A stretch of 64,000 nucleotides of DNA from an uncultured Eisenbergiella sp. (GTDB taxonomy: Bacteria; Bacillota; Clostridia; Lachnospirales; Lachnospiraceae), in assembly GCA_910585455.1 (NCBI GenBank), contig CAJUEL010000006.1:81398-145397 (forward strand), in the 5' to 3' direction. The notes under the pieces are model-generated. The model saw only the letters and a program-made list of their open reading frames with translations. It was not told where the DNA came from and did no database searches. The position numbers and the translations under genes are program-made. Shown in pieces: positions 16,456 to 24,324 of this stretch. The stretch's first letter is position 1, and every line of letters starts with the position of its first letter.

Positions 16456-17880
16456 ATGCAAATGGATCCAAGGAAATTGATTGGAGAAGCAACGGAGTAT
16501 GATAAGAAGCGTAGTGTAGAAAGAAAGCAGGTAAAGAGCTGGTTAAAAAGCATTAGTGCCTTTGCAAACAGTTTTGGTGGAACACTGATTTGGGGTATTA
16601 CGAATGATAATGAGGTTGTTGGGGTAGAAAATGCAGAATCTGATGCAGAGTTTATAAGTGAAACAATTAAAACGAAAATTGATTCCTTGCCAAATGTAAA
16701 CTTGCGCTTTCGTATGGAAAATAATAAGAAATTGATTCTTCTTGATGTGTATGCAGGGAAGGAGACACCATATTATTATGTAGGAGAAGGAAATCGCACA
16801 GCGTATATTCGATTGGGAAATGAAAGTGTTCCGGCAGATAATATTACATTGAAGCGTCTGGTTCTTCAAGGAACGAATCGCTCTTATGATAGTCTTATTT
16901 CAGAATATAAATTTGAGAACATGGCGTTTACAAAATTACGTTCTGTTTATAAGTATAATACAGGAAAAAATTTTGAAGACAGCGATTATGAATCCTGGGG
17001 AATTTTAGATGAAAGAGGTAATCTTACTAATGCAGGGGCGTTACTGGCGGATGAATCGCCAATACGTCATTCGAGAGTGTTCTGCACTCGTTGGAATGGT
17101 TTGGATAAGGCGCATGGACTAATGGATGCCATTGATGATGAAGAATATAGTGGCGGTTTGGTAAATCTTTTACAAGACAGTGTTAAGTTTGTCACAAGGA
17201 ATACAAAGAAGGCATGGAAAAAAACGGGACACGGAAGAATTGAAATGCCGGATTATCCGGATGATGCTATATTGGAAGGGATTGTTAATGCACTTATTCA
17301 CAGAGATTATTTGGAACTGGGAAGCGAAGTTCATATAGATATGTTTGATGATAGGCTTGAAATTTATTCACCGGGTGGAATGCCGGATGGAAGCAAGGTA
17401 CAGAATTTGGACTTGAGGAATGTATCATCAAAGAGAAGAAATCCTATTATTGCGGATATATTTAATCGATTAAATTACATGGATCGTCGAGGAAGTGGAT
17501 TTAAGAAAATTTTGGATTCTTATGAATTTCAAGAGCATTATACGGAAGATATGAAACCAGAGTTTAAGTCGGGGAATAGTGATTTCTGGCTGATATTTAA
17601 GAACTTGAATTATGGTGCAAAAGACATTGAAGATGCTTTAGCTGTGGAATATATTGATAAAGAGAGGCATCATCTTAACCAAAATGGTCAGGATATGGAT
17701 AAGATGATAATTGATTTTTGCAGAGAACCCAAATCAATCATGGAGATTATGGATTATTGTGGATTTAAGAGCAGAACAAGTTTCAGAAGAAATTATTTAC
17801 AAAAAATGCTGGAAAATAGAATATTAAAAATGACTATACCTGATAAGCCGTCAAGCAGGAATCAAAAGTATTATTCCTAG
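16456..17880 (+). CDS. AlbA_2 (Schlafen-type) and HATPase_c_4 domain protein, putative nucleic-acid-binding effector or regulator
   Basis: About 474 residues. Residues 5-130 form an AlbA_2 domain (EATEYDKKRSVERKQVK, then ISAFANSFGG and LIWGITND). Residues about 240-400 carry a GHKL-like ATPase region: EGIVNALIHRDY resembles the N box, LEIYSPGGMP the G1 box, and RRNPIIADIF with RRGSGFKKI the rest. The C-terminal 60 residues look like a winged helix (SIMEIMDYCGFKSRTSFRRN). Base composition is far more AT-rich than the flanking genes. Such proteins are annotated as regulators or RecG-like; pairing with a Phd antitoxin suggests a toxin-antitoxin or defence role, which is inference. Confidence 0.82.
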   Translation: MQMDPRKLIGEATEYDKKRSVERKQVKSWLKSISAFANSFGGTLIWGITNDNEVVGVENAESDAEFISETIKTKIDSLPNVNLRFRMENNKKLILLDVYAGKETPYYYVGEGNRTAYIRLGNESVPADNITLKRLVLQGTNRSYDSLISEYKFENMAFTKLRSVYKYNTGKNFEDSDYESWGILDERGNLTNAGALLADESPIRHSRVFCTRWNGLDKAHGLMDAIDDEEYSGGLVNLLQDSVKFVTRNTKKAWKKTGHGRIEMPDYPDDAILEGIVNALIHRDYLELGSEVHIDMFDDRLEIYSPGGMPDGSKVQNLDLRNVSSKRRNPIIADIFNRLNYMDRRGSGFKKILDSYEFQEHYTEDMKPEFKSGNSDFWLIFKNLNYGAKDIEDALAVEYIDKERHHLNQNGQDMDKMIIDFCREPKSIMEIMDYCGFKSRTSFRRNYLQKMLENRILKMTIPDKPSSRNQKYYS

Positions 17881-17883
17881 AAA

Positions 17884-17932
17884 TTATCTTAACCATATCC
17901 TGACCAAAATGGTTAGGATATGGTTAAGATAA
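17884..17932. repeat. Perfect 17-bp inverted repeat just after the AlbA_2 gene, with a partial copy inside the gene
   Basis: TTATCTTAACCATATCC (17884-17900) pairs perfectly with GGATATGGTTAAGATAA (17916-17932) around a 15-base loop. The right side repeats a segment of the coding region: 17679-17705 and 17904-17930 agree at all but three of 27 positions. No T run follows, so it is not a normal terminator. It also lies just upstream of the mannosidase start. Confidence 0.8.
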
Positions 17933-17971
17933 GGAATGGGATTTTTACTTTGGGAGAAGAAAGGAGATTAT

Positions 17972-20467
17972 ATGAAAACATATCTGTTTTGTAACGCACA
18001 TCTGGATCCGGTATGGCTGTGGCAATGGGAATCGGGCATGAGCGAGGCACTGTCCACCTATCGCGCGGCGTCCGAACTTCTGGATGAATATCCGGACTTT
18101 GTGTTCAATCACAATGAGGCGCTGCTGTATCAGTGGGTGGAGGAGCATGATCCGGAGCTGTTTGAAAAGATCCGCAGTCAGGTGGCGGAGGGAAGATGGG
18201 AGATCGTCGGGGGCTGGTTTTTACAGCCGGACTGCAACATGCCGTCGGGAGAATCCATCTTCCGGCAGGTGCTGCGGGGCAGGCTTTATTTTTATGACAG
18301 GTTTGGAAAGGTTCCCGTTACGGCGGTCAATTTTGATTCCTTCGGACATGCCCAGGGACTGGTGCAGATGCTGAAAAAATGCGGCTATCAATATTATGTC
18401 AATATCCGTCCGGGGAAGGACAACTATGAATTTACAAGCGAGGATTTTATCTGGCGTGGCTATGAGGGCTCCGAGATTGTAGTCCATCGTTCCGATAAGG
18501 GGTATAATTCCGTTCTGGGGAAGGTGGAAGAGGAGCTGCCCGAATGGATGGAAGCGCGCAGGGACCAGGAAAATGCGCTGTATCTGTGGGGCGTGGGAAA
18601 TCACGGCGGCGGGCCCTCCAGAAAGGATTTGGACGATATCGCGAAAATGAAGGAGAACGGCGCCGATCTGCAGCATGCCAGGCCGGATGAATATTTTGCG
18701 ACGCTGGACAAAGAAAAGCTGCCCGTGGTAGAGCGGGGATTAAATCCCGTCATGGAGGGCTGCTATACCTCGATCATCCGGATCAAGCAGCTGCACCGCA
18801 GGCTGGAGAACGATCTGGTCATGGTAGAAAAGATGGCGTCCCACGCCGCCCTGGCGCTGGGGATGGAATATGAAAAAGCGCGTATCGACGACGCGTGGCG
18901 GGATCTGCTTTTTTCGGAATTCCATGACGCGCTTCCGGGCTCCTGTATTGCGCCGGTGGAGGAAGACACCATCCGGATGCTGAATCACGGACTGGAAATC
19001 ACCAATCAATTAAAAGCGAAATATTTTGTGGCATTGTGCGCGGGGCAGGAGAAGCTCAAGGACGGCAATACCGTGCCGGTTTTTGTATACAATCCCCATC
19101 CCTTTGCCTATACGCAGCCTGTTGACGTGGAATTTTTGCTGCCCAGGCAAATGTGGCATACGGATTTTTCCAATCCGGTCGTTTACCGGGACGGGGAAAG
19201 GGTGCCCTGTCAGTCAGCGAAGGAATCCAGTAATTTCAGCATGGACTGGTGCAAACGGGTGATCTTTTCGGCTGAATTGCCGCCGGCGGCCATGAGCCGT
19301 TTTGATATTCATTTTGATGTGATCCCCAAACGACCCGCACCCCAGCTTGCGCCCGATAAAAAGGGGAATATTACGGTGCAAACGGCCAGAGGGCAGGTGG
19401 TGATCAATGCGCATTCAGGACTGGTGGAAAGCTATGTCGTGGACCAGACGGAATATTTGCAGGCAGGCGCGCTGGCGGTGGATGTTTATGACGATTCTGT
19501 CAGCCCCTGGGGAGGCGGGAGCGTTTTTTGTCCGGAATATCCAATCGGCCGCTTTGCGCCCATGCCGGCGGGAGAAGCCGCGGATTTTTCCGGCGTGAAA
19601 ACCGCCCTGCTTTCTCCGGTCCATGTGGCAGAGGAGGGCGAGGTATTTGTCATTGTGGAGGCATGCATGCAGTACCATAAGTCCAGAATGCTCATGCGCT
19701 ATCTGATCAATAAGCTGACAGGGGTTCTGGAGCTGGATATGCGGATTTTCTTTGCGGAACGGGAAAAACGGCTGAAGCTTTGCGTTCCCACACAGCTTAA
19801 GGAGAGCGAATACATCGGGCAGACCGTTTTTGGCAGGGAAAAGCTGAACGACAACATGCAGGAATGCGTTTCCCAGTACTGGCAGGCCGTTGCAGGGCAG
19901 GACAAAGCGCTGGCCATCGTGGATGACGGCGTATACGGATCGCACTGTCAGGACGGGACAGCGGGCATTACGCTTTTGCGGTCTGTCGGCTATGGCGCGG
20001 GTACCATGACCTGGGGAGAGCCCTATCAGGAGCAGATGTATCATGAGAGAATGGAGCAGGGAGAGCGGTGCTACCGGTTCCAGCTTTTGGCGGGTGAGCG
20101 CAGGGCGGTGCTGGGAAGCGTGGACCGTCAGGCGGCGATGTTCAATCAGAGGGTGTATGCGTTGCAGTTCTGTCCGTCCGGGAAGGGGACGATTCCGCCT
20201 GCGCTTTTGAAGATCGACAAAGAAAATGTGGCATTGAGCTGTCTGAAACGAAGCGAGCGGGAGGAACATGTATATATCCTGCGCATTTTTGAGGCGCAGG
20301 GGCAGGCGGTCAGGACGACGGTGGAAATCCCGGTGCTTGGGCTATCCAATGAGGTCTCGCTGGAGCCTTTTGAAATCAAAACCTTCCGGATAGAAAAAGG
20401 GGTATTTGCCGAAACGGACATGCTGGAAGGCGCTGTTCCGATTTTGGATTGTGGGCAACAGGGATAA
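17972..20467 (+). CDS. Glycoside hydrolase family 38 alpha-mannosidase
   Basis: About 831 residues. CNAHLDPVWLWQW at the start carries the zinc ligands His10 and Asp12 of GH38. NFDSFGHAQGL near residue 120 carries the catalytic Asp. HGGGPSRKDLDD and SEFHDALPGSC follow, as in bacterial GH38 enzymes. The mid and C-terminal beta domains are present, so the gene is full length. ATG 17972 has AAGGAG in front. No signal peptide is seen; it probably trims mannosides in the cytoplasm after uptake. The next genes include a sugar-type binding lipoprotein, but a bidirectional terminator separates them. Confidence 0.92.
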   Translation: MKTYLFCNAHLDPVWLWQWESGMSEALSTYRAASELLDEYPDFVFNHNEALLYQWVEEHDPELFEKIRSQVAEGRWEIVGGWFLQPDCNMPSGESIFRQVLRGRLYFYDRFGKVPVTAVNFDSFGHAQGLVQMLKKCGYQYYVNIRPGKDNYEFTSEDFIWRGYEGSEIVVHRSDKGYNSVLGKVEEELPEWMEARRDQENALYLWGVGNHGGGPSRKDLDDIAKMKENGADLQHARPDEYFATLDKEKLPVVERGLNPVMEGCYTSIIRIKQLHRRLENDLVMVEKMASHAALALGMEYEKARIDDAWRDLLFSEFHDALPGSCIAPVEEDTIRMLNHGLEITNQLKAKYFVALCAGQEKLKDGNTVPVFVYNPHPFAYTQPVDVEFLLPRQMWHTDFSNPVVYRDGERVPCQSAKESSNFSMDWCKRVIFSAELPPAAMSRFDIHFDVIPKRPAPQLAPDKKGNITVQTARGQVVINAHSGLVESYVVDQTEYLQAGALAVDVYDDSVSPWGGGSVFCPEYPIGRFAPMPAGEAADFSGVKTALLSPVHVAEEGEVFVIVEACMQYHKSRMLMRYLINKLTGVLELDMRIFFAEREKRLKLCVPTQLKESEYIGQTVFGREKLNDNMQECVSQYWQAVAGQDKALAIVDDGVYGSHCQDGTAGITLLRSVGYGAGTMTWGEPYQEQMYHERMEQGERCYRFQLLAGERRAVLGSVDRQAAMFNQRVYALQFCPSGKGTIPPALLKIDKENVALSCLKRSEREEHVYILRIFEAQGQAVRTTVEIPVLGLSNEVSLEPFEIKTFRIEKGVFAETDMLEGAVPILDCGQQG

Positions 20468-20609
20468 CTGTTATTTATGATATCCGCAGGATTCCGCGCG
20501 GCGGAATCCTGCTATCACAGACAGGTGGGCTTACCGGGAGAATGTGTAGGGAAAATTCATATACAGGGCAGGGAAGAACGGGACATGTGCAGCAGCGGAC
20601 CGCCCTGTC

Positions 20610-20656
20610 CTTTTTTTATACGATAGGAAAATTTTCTTCCTATCGTATAAAAAAAG
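20610..20656. terminator. Bidirectional terminator after the mannosidase gene
   Basis: A perfect hairpin: seven T, then ATACGATAGGAA, then a short loop, then the exact complement ending in seven A. It works on both strands. Confidence 0.88.
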
Positions 20657-20687
20657 ACGTTAATACGTACTCGTGCGCGAGGAAGAA

Positions 20688-20743
20688 GTTGCCTGCTGGC
20701 AACCGCGCGCGACGCGGCGTGTGCGCTTTGCCCACATTTTTTT
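20688..20743 (+). terminator. Possible attenuator-like terminator upstream of the binding lipoprotein
   Basis: GGCAAC (20698-20703) can pair with GTTGCC just before it (20688-20693). Alternatively GGCAA and the following GCGC can pair with GCGC and TTGCC at 20723-20732, directly ahead of seven T at 20737-20743. The two pairings exclude each other. This 408-base gap holds this structure and the bidirectional terminator at 20610-20656 and no gene. Confidence 0.4.
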
Positions 20744-20876
20744 AGCCGTTCCTAGAGATATTTTAGAGATTGGGCTGCTAGGATAGGGGAAAGAAAGCCG
20801 CTGGGTAACGGCAGGGCACAGGCTTTGCGGTTACGTTTCCGGAAGCGGCTTTTTGTAAAAGGCAAGGAGGATTTTC

Positions 20877-23180
20877 ATGAGAAAAGGAAAGAAGTGGATA
20901 GCCCTGGGGCTGTGCGCAGCGCTGCTGTGCTCTGCCCTGGGCTGCGGAAGGAGTGCAGACCCGGCACAGACAGGGCAGGCGACTGCAGAGGTACAAAACG
21001 AGGGGAACCGGCAGGATGCGCAGCTAAGTGATCCGGCAAAGGAATCGGAGAGCGCCAGTGTGACCTCCATGGGCAGATACATGGAGAGCGCCTATGCGCT
21101 GCCGGAGGGGGCGGAGACCTATGGCAGGACGATGACCCAGCTGGCAGACGGCAGGCTCGCCTATTATGACAGGGCGGTTGGCCTGTATACCTCAGAGGAT
21201 GAAGGAAAAAGCTGGACGAGGCAAAAAAGTGAAAAGGAGCTGTTTGCGCCGCGCGAGGTCGGCTATACGGGGCATGTGGCGATCGCGCCGGACGGGAGCG
21301 TCGCGGTGGTGGAGCATGTCTATCCGGAAGGAGAGCCTGACCGGACGACCGTGATATATGTGGATCCGGCGGGTGCGATGGGGGAAGTAAACGGCGATAT
21401 TTCGGATACTGATTTTGTCCACAAGGTGTTCTTCGGATTGGACAATACCCTGTACGGGGTTACCCTGCACGGGACGATTTATACGATCGACCGGACGGAG
21501 AATACGTTAAAGCAGCTGTTTGTGGCGGCACAGACCCCGGAGGTGCTGGCTTTTTCCGGGAAGCTCATGCTGGCTCTGGAGGAGGGCGGCGTGGAAATTT
21601 TCAATCTGGAGACCCGCGCCATGCAGGATAAGGATGCCGTGCTGGATGATTTCTGCCGGGAAAATTTCGCCGGTAAGCTGGGAAATATGTCGGACTGCGT
21701 GGGCGGCTATCTGCTGGGCGCGCAGGAAGGGATCGTCTATCTGGCGGGCACAAAGGGGCTGTTCCGCCATGTGCTGGGCGGCAATGCGATGGAGCAGATC
21801 ATTGAGGGCAGCTTTTCCACCTTCGGGGATCCCAGTATTGGCATTTGTGACGTTCTGCTTTTGGAGGATGAAGAATTTCTGCTTTTGTCCACGGGAGGGG
21901 AGCTGATCCGTTTTACCTATGATCCCAATGAGCCCACCATGCCGGAGAAGCTTCTGCGTCTTTACAGTCTGGAAGAAAACAGCAGGCTCAGGCAGGCGAT
22001 CAGCGCCTATCAGAAGGCCTACCCGGACGTATACGTCAGCTATGAGGCGGGAATTGCGCAGGGCAGCGCCGTCACGAAGATGGACGCGCTCAAAAACCTG
22101 AATCTGGCGCTGATGAGCGGGGACGGACCGGATGTGATTTTATTGGATGGAATTGATGCCGGAATCTATGCGGATAAGGGCATGCTGCTGGATCTGGACC
22201 ACATCCTGGATGAAATGGTCAGCGACAATTCCGTGTATGAAAAAATGGTCGGCGCGTACCGGACGGAGCAGGGAACCTTCGTGCTCCCGGCGGGCTTTCA
22301 GCTGCCGCTCATCACCGGCAGGCCGGAGGATATCGATGCGGTGACGGATTTGAAAACGCTGGCGGATGTGGTGGAGCGGCTTTCCCTGGAAGTGGAGCGC
22401 GGAACCGTGACGGGAGCCATTTCGCCGGAGCGGGAGGTGAGCCAGCTGATGACGGTGTGCAGCGCCGCGTGGCTTAAGGGCAAGGAGCTGGATGAAGCAG
22501 CGCTGGCAGAATTTCTGACCCAGGCAAAGCGCATCTATGATGCGGAAAAGGAGGGGCTTACCCAGGAGCTTTTATCCCACCTGAATACGGATTATACGGA
22601 CGCGGTGCCGATCGGTCACCAGACGGACTGGGTCTGCATGGGCATCGCAAAGCTCGCCTTTGGAGCGGCAGATCTGATGCTGATGGATATCGGCGGCATC
22701 GGGAAGCTGGTGGAGGATAAGGGCTTTACCTTCAAGCTGTGGAGCGGGCAGAGCGGCGCCGGTTTTGTGCCGGTCAGCAAGCTGGCCATTTCTTCCAGGA
22801 CAGAGCGGCTCGAGGAAGCGGAAAACTTCCTGCGCCTGATGTTTTCTCCGGAGGTGCAGGGCGTGACCATGGGGGACAGCTTCCCGGTAAACCGCGCCGC
22901 CTTTGAAAAGGAATGCGAATGGACCGAGCAGTCGCTGGGCGGCTCCTGGAACAGCCCCTGGGGAGAGCTGGAGTATGGAAACGGATGGCCCAACAGCGAT
23001 GTGACGGACAGACTCAAGGAGCTGGTTGAGCAGGCGGATACCCCCATCGAGGGCAATGCCGTTTTGGAGGAGGCTGTCAAAAAGTACAGCGGGCAGATAT
23101 TGAAAGGCGGTATGAGCATAGAACAGGGTGTGGACTTTATCAAAAAGGAGGTGGCGATTTACCTGTCAGAGCAGGGATAA
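20877..23180 (+). CDS. Extracellular solute-binding lipoprotein with an N-terminal propeller-like domain
   Basis: 767 residues. A lipoprotein signal ends at Cys23 (SALGC), then an Asp/Gln/Glu-rich linker. Residues about 45-350 resemble repeated blades (AYYDRAVGLYTSEDEGKSW is Asp-box-like; later LAFSGKLMLALEEGGVEIF). From about residue 355 a family-1 solute-binding fold begins (LRQAISAYQKAYPDVYV, ALMSGDGPDVILLDG) and runs to the end. Normal binding proteins have 400-560 residues, so the front domain is an addition. No permease genes adjoin it, so it may bind sugars for an unlinked transporter or act as a surface sensor. A promoter is not clear. Confidence 0.82.
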   Translation: MRKGKKWIALGLCAALLCSALGCGRSADPAQTGQATAEVQNEGNRQDAQLSDPAKESESASVTSMGRYMESAYALPEGAETYGRTMTQLADGRLAYYDRAVGLYTSEDEGKSWTRQKSEKELFAPREVGYTGHVAIAPDGSVAVVEHVYPEGEPDRTTVIYVDPAGAMGEVNGDISDTDFVHKVFFGLDNTLYGVTLHGTIYTIDRTENTLKQLFVAAQTPEVLAFSGKLMLALEEGGVEIFNLETRAMQDKDAVLDDFCRENFAGKLGNMSDCVGGYLLGAQEGIVYLAGTKGLFRHVLGGNAMEQIIEGSFSTFGDPSIGICDVLLLEDEEFLLLSTGGELIRFTYDPNEPTMPEKLLRLYSLEENSRLRQAISAYQKAYPDVYVSYEAGIAQGSAVTKMDALKNLNLALMSGDGPDVILLDGIDAGIYADKGMLLDLDHILDEMVSDNSVYEKMVGAYRTEQGTFVLPAGFQLPLITGRPEDIDAVTDLKTLADVVERLSLEVERGTVTGAISPEREVSQLMTVCSAAWLKGKELDEAALAEFLTQAKRIYDAEKEGLTQELLSHLNTDYTDAVPIGHQTDWVCMGIAKLAFGAADLMLMDIGGIGKLVEDKGFTFKLWSGQSGAGFVPVSKLAISSRTERLEEAENFLRLMFSPEVQGVTMGDSFPVNRAAFEKECEWTEQSLGGSWNSPWGELEYGNGWPNSDVTDRLKELVEQADTPIEGNAVLEEAVKKYSGQILKGGMSIEQGVDFIKKEVAIYLSEQG

Positions 23181-23194
23181 ATAAAAAGGCGGAG

Positions 23195-23226
23195 CAGGGC
23201 TGTCCAAAGCAGGACGGCCCTGTTTT
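23195..23226 (+). terminator. Terminator after the binding lipoprotein gene
   Basis: CAGGGCTGTCC (23195-23205) pairs with GGACGGCCCTG (23212-23222) with one wobble pair, followed by TTTT. Confidence 0.8.
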
Positions 23227-23321
23227 GCGGCTGCATCCTTACGCATCCCGCTCCAACCAGCAGGCAGCGCAACCTTTTGGCATATTCTTCTGCCCTGTCC
23301 GCATAAAGTGTAGTAATAACA

Positions 23322-24179
23322 ATGCCGGGTATTTTTATGATAAAAGATTTGATTGATCTGATCCGGAACAAATGCCGGGTATACGCGGTCGGTCCCATGA
23401 TCCGGGATATGGTCCGCACGGAGGGCTTTAAAAACGGGCTTTTTTTGCTGGGCGTTCTCGCCTTTGCCCGGGCCTGTATTTTGCTCGCGCCGGAGGCGAT
23501 GCGGGTTTCCAGCTCCAGCGCGGTAAACGGCAGGGAGCTTCCTGTCTACTGCGTTCAGACCGATGCCAAAAAGGTGGCGTTGAGCTTCGATGCCGCGTGG
23601 GGAAATGAAGACACACAAAAGATCCTGGAAATTTTGAAAAACCGCAATGTCCATGTGACCTTCTTCATGACGGGGGGCTGGGTGGAAAATTATCCGGAGG
23701 ATGTGAAATCGATTCTGGCGGCGGGGCATGATCTGGGCAATCACAGTGAAAACCATAAAAATATGAGCCAGCTTTCCGCCGCCGAGCAGGAGCAGGAGCT
23801 GATGAGCGTGCACAATAAGGTGAAGGAGCTGACCGGCTATGACATGTTTTTATTCCGCCCGCCCTATGGCGACTATGACAACAGTGTGATCCTGACGGCC
23901 AAAAAGTGCGGCTACTATGCCATTCAATGGGATGTGGATTCTCTGGACTGGAAGGATTACGGTGTGGACGCCATCATCGACAAGGTGGTGAATCATAAGC
24001 ATCTGGGCAACGGCAGCATCATTCTGTGCCATAACGGGGCAAAATATACGGCGGAGGCGCTGGATGCCCTGATCAGTGGGCTGCAGGAAAAGGGGTATCA
24101 GATCGTGCCGGTTTCCGAGCTGATCATCCGGGACAATTACCACATGGACGCGGAAGGACGGCAGATTCCCAACAGCTGA
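23322..24179 (+). CDS. Polysaccharide deacetylase, PdaB-like (sporulation type)
   Basis: About 285 residues. One membrane helix near residues 40-58 precedes a NodB domain. The motifs are in order: LSFDAAWGNEDT (the PdaB-type form of the usual TFDDG motif), NHSENHKNMSQLS with the metal-binding H-S-x-x-H, RPPYGDYDN, DVDSLDWKDYG and ILCHNG. The DAAWG form is typical of spore-cortex PdaB proteins, so a role in spore peptidoglycan is likely. The start is uncertain: 23322 has no clear ribosome site, and in-frame ATGs at 23337, 23397 and 23409 are possible. It stands alone between two terminators. Confidence 0.87.
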   Translation: MPGIFMIKDLIDLIRNKCRVYAVGPMIRDMVRTEGFKNGLFLLGVLAFARACILLAPEAMRVSSSSAVNGRELPVYCVQTDAKKVALSFDAAWGNEDTQKILEILKNRNVHVTFFMTGGWVENYPEDVKSILAAGHDLGNHSENHKNMSQLSAAEQEQELMSVHNKVKELTGYDMFLFRPPYGDYDNSVILTAKKCGYYAIQWDVDSLDWKDYGVDAIIDKVVNHKHLGNGSIILCHNGAKYTAEALDALISGLQEKGYQIVPVSELIIRDNYHMDAEGRQIPNS

Positions 24180-24192
24180 ATGGCGGACAGCA

Positions 24193-24236
24193 AAAAGCAA
24201 CCTCACAGGCTTTATCGGATGAGGTTGCTTTTGTTT
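24193..24236. terminator. Terminator after the deacetylase gene
   Basis: AAAAGCAACCTCA (24193-24205) pairs with TGAGGTTGCTTTT (24220-24232), then GTTTT. The A-rich left side would also serve the opposite strand. Confidence 0.88.
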
Positions 24237-24324
24237 TATAGAGTTTCTATTTACTTTTGCAACCTATGCGGGTAAAATGATAGCAGTGTTATAGATGACC
24301 GGCACAAAAACAGGAGTTTTTTGA

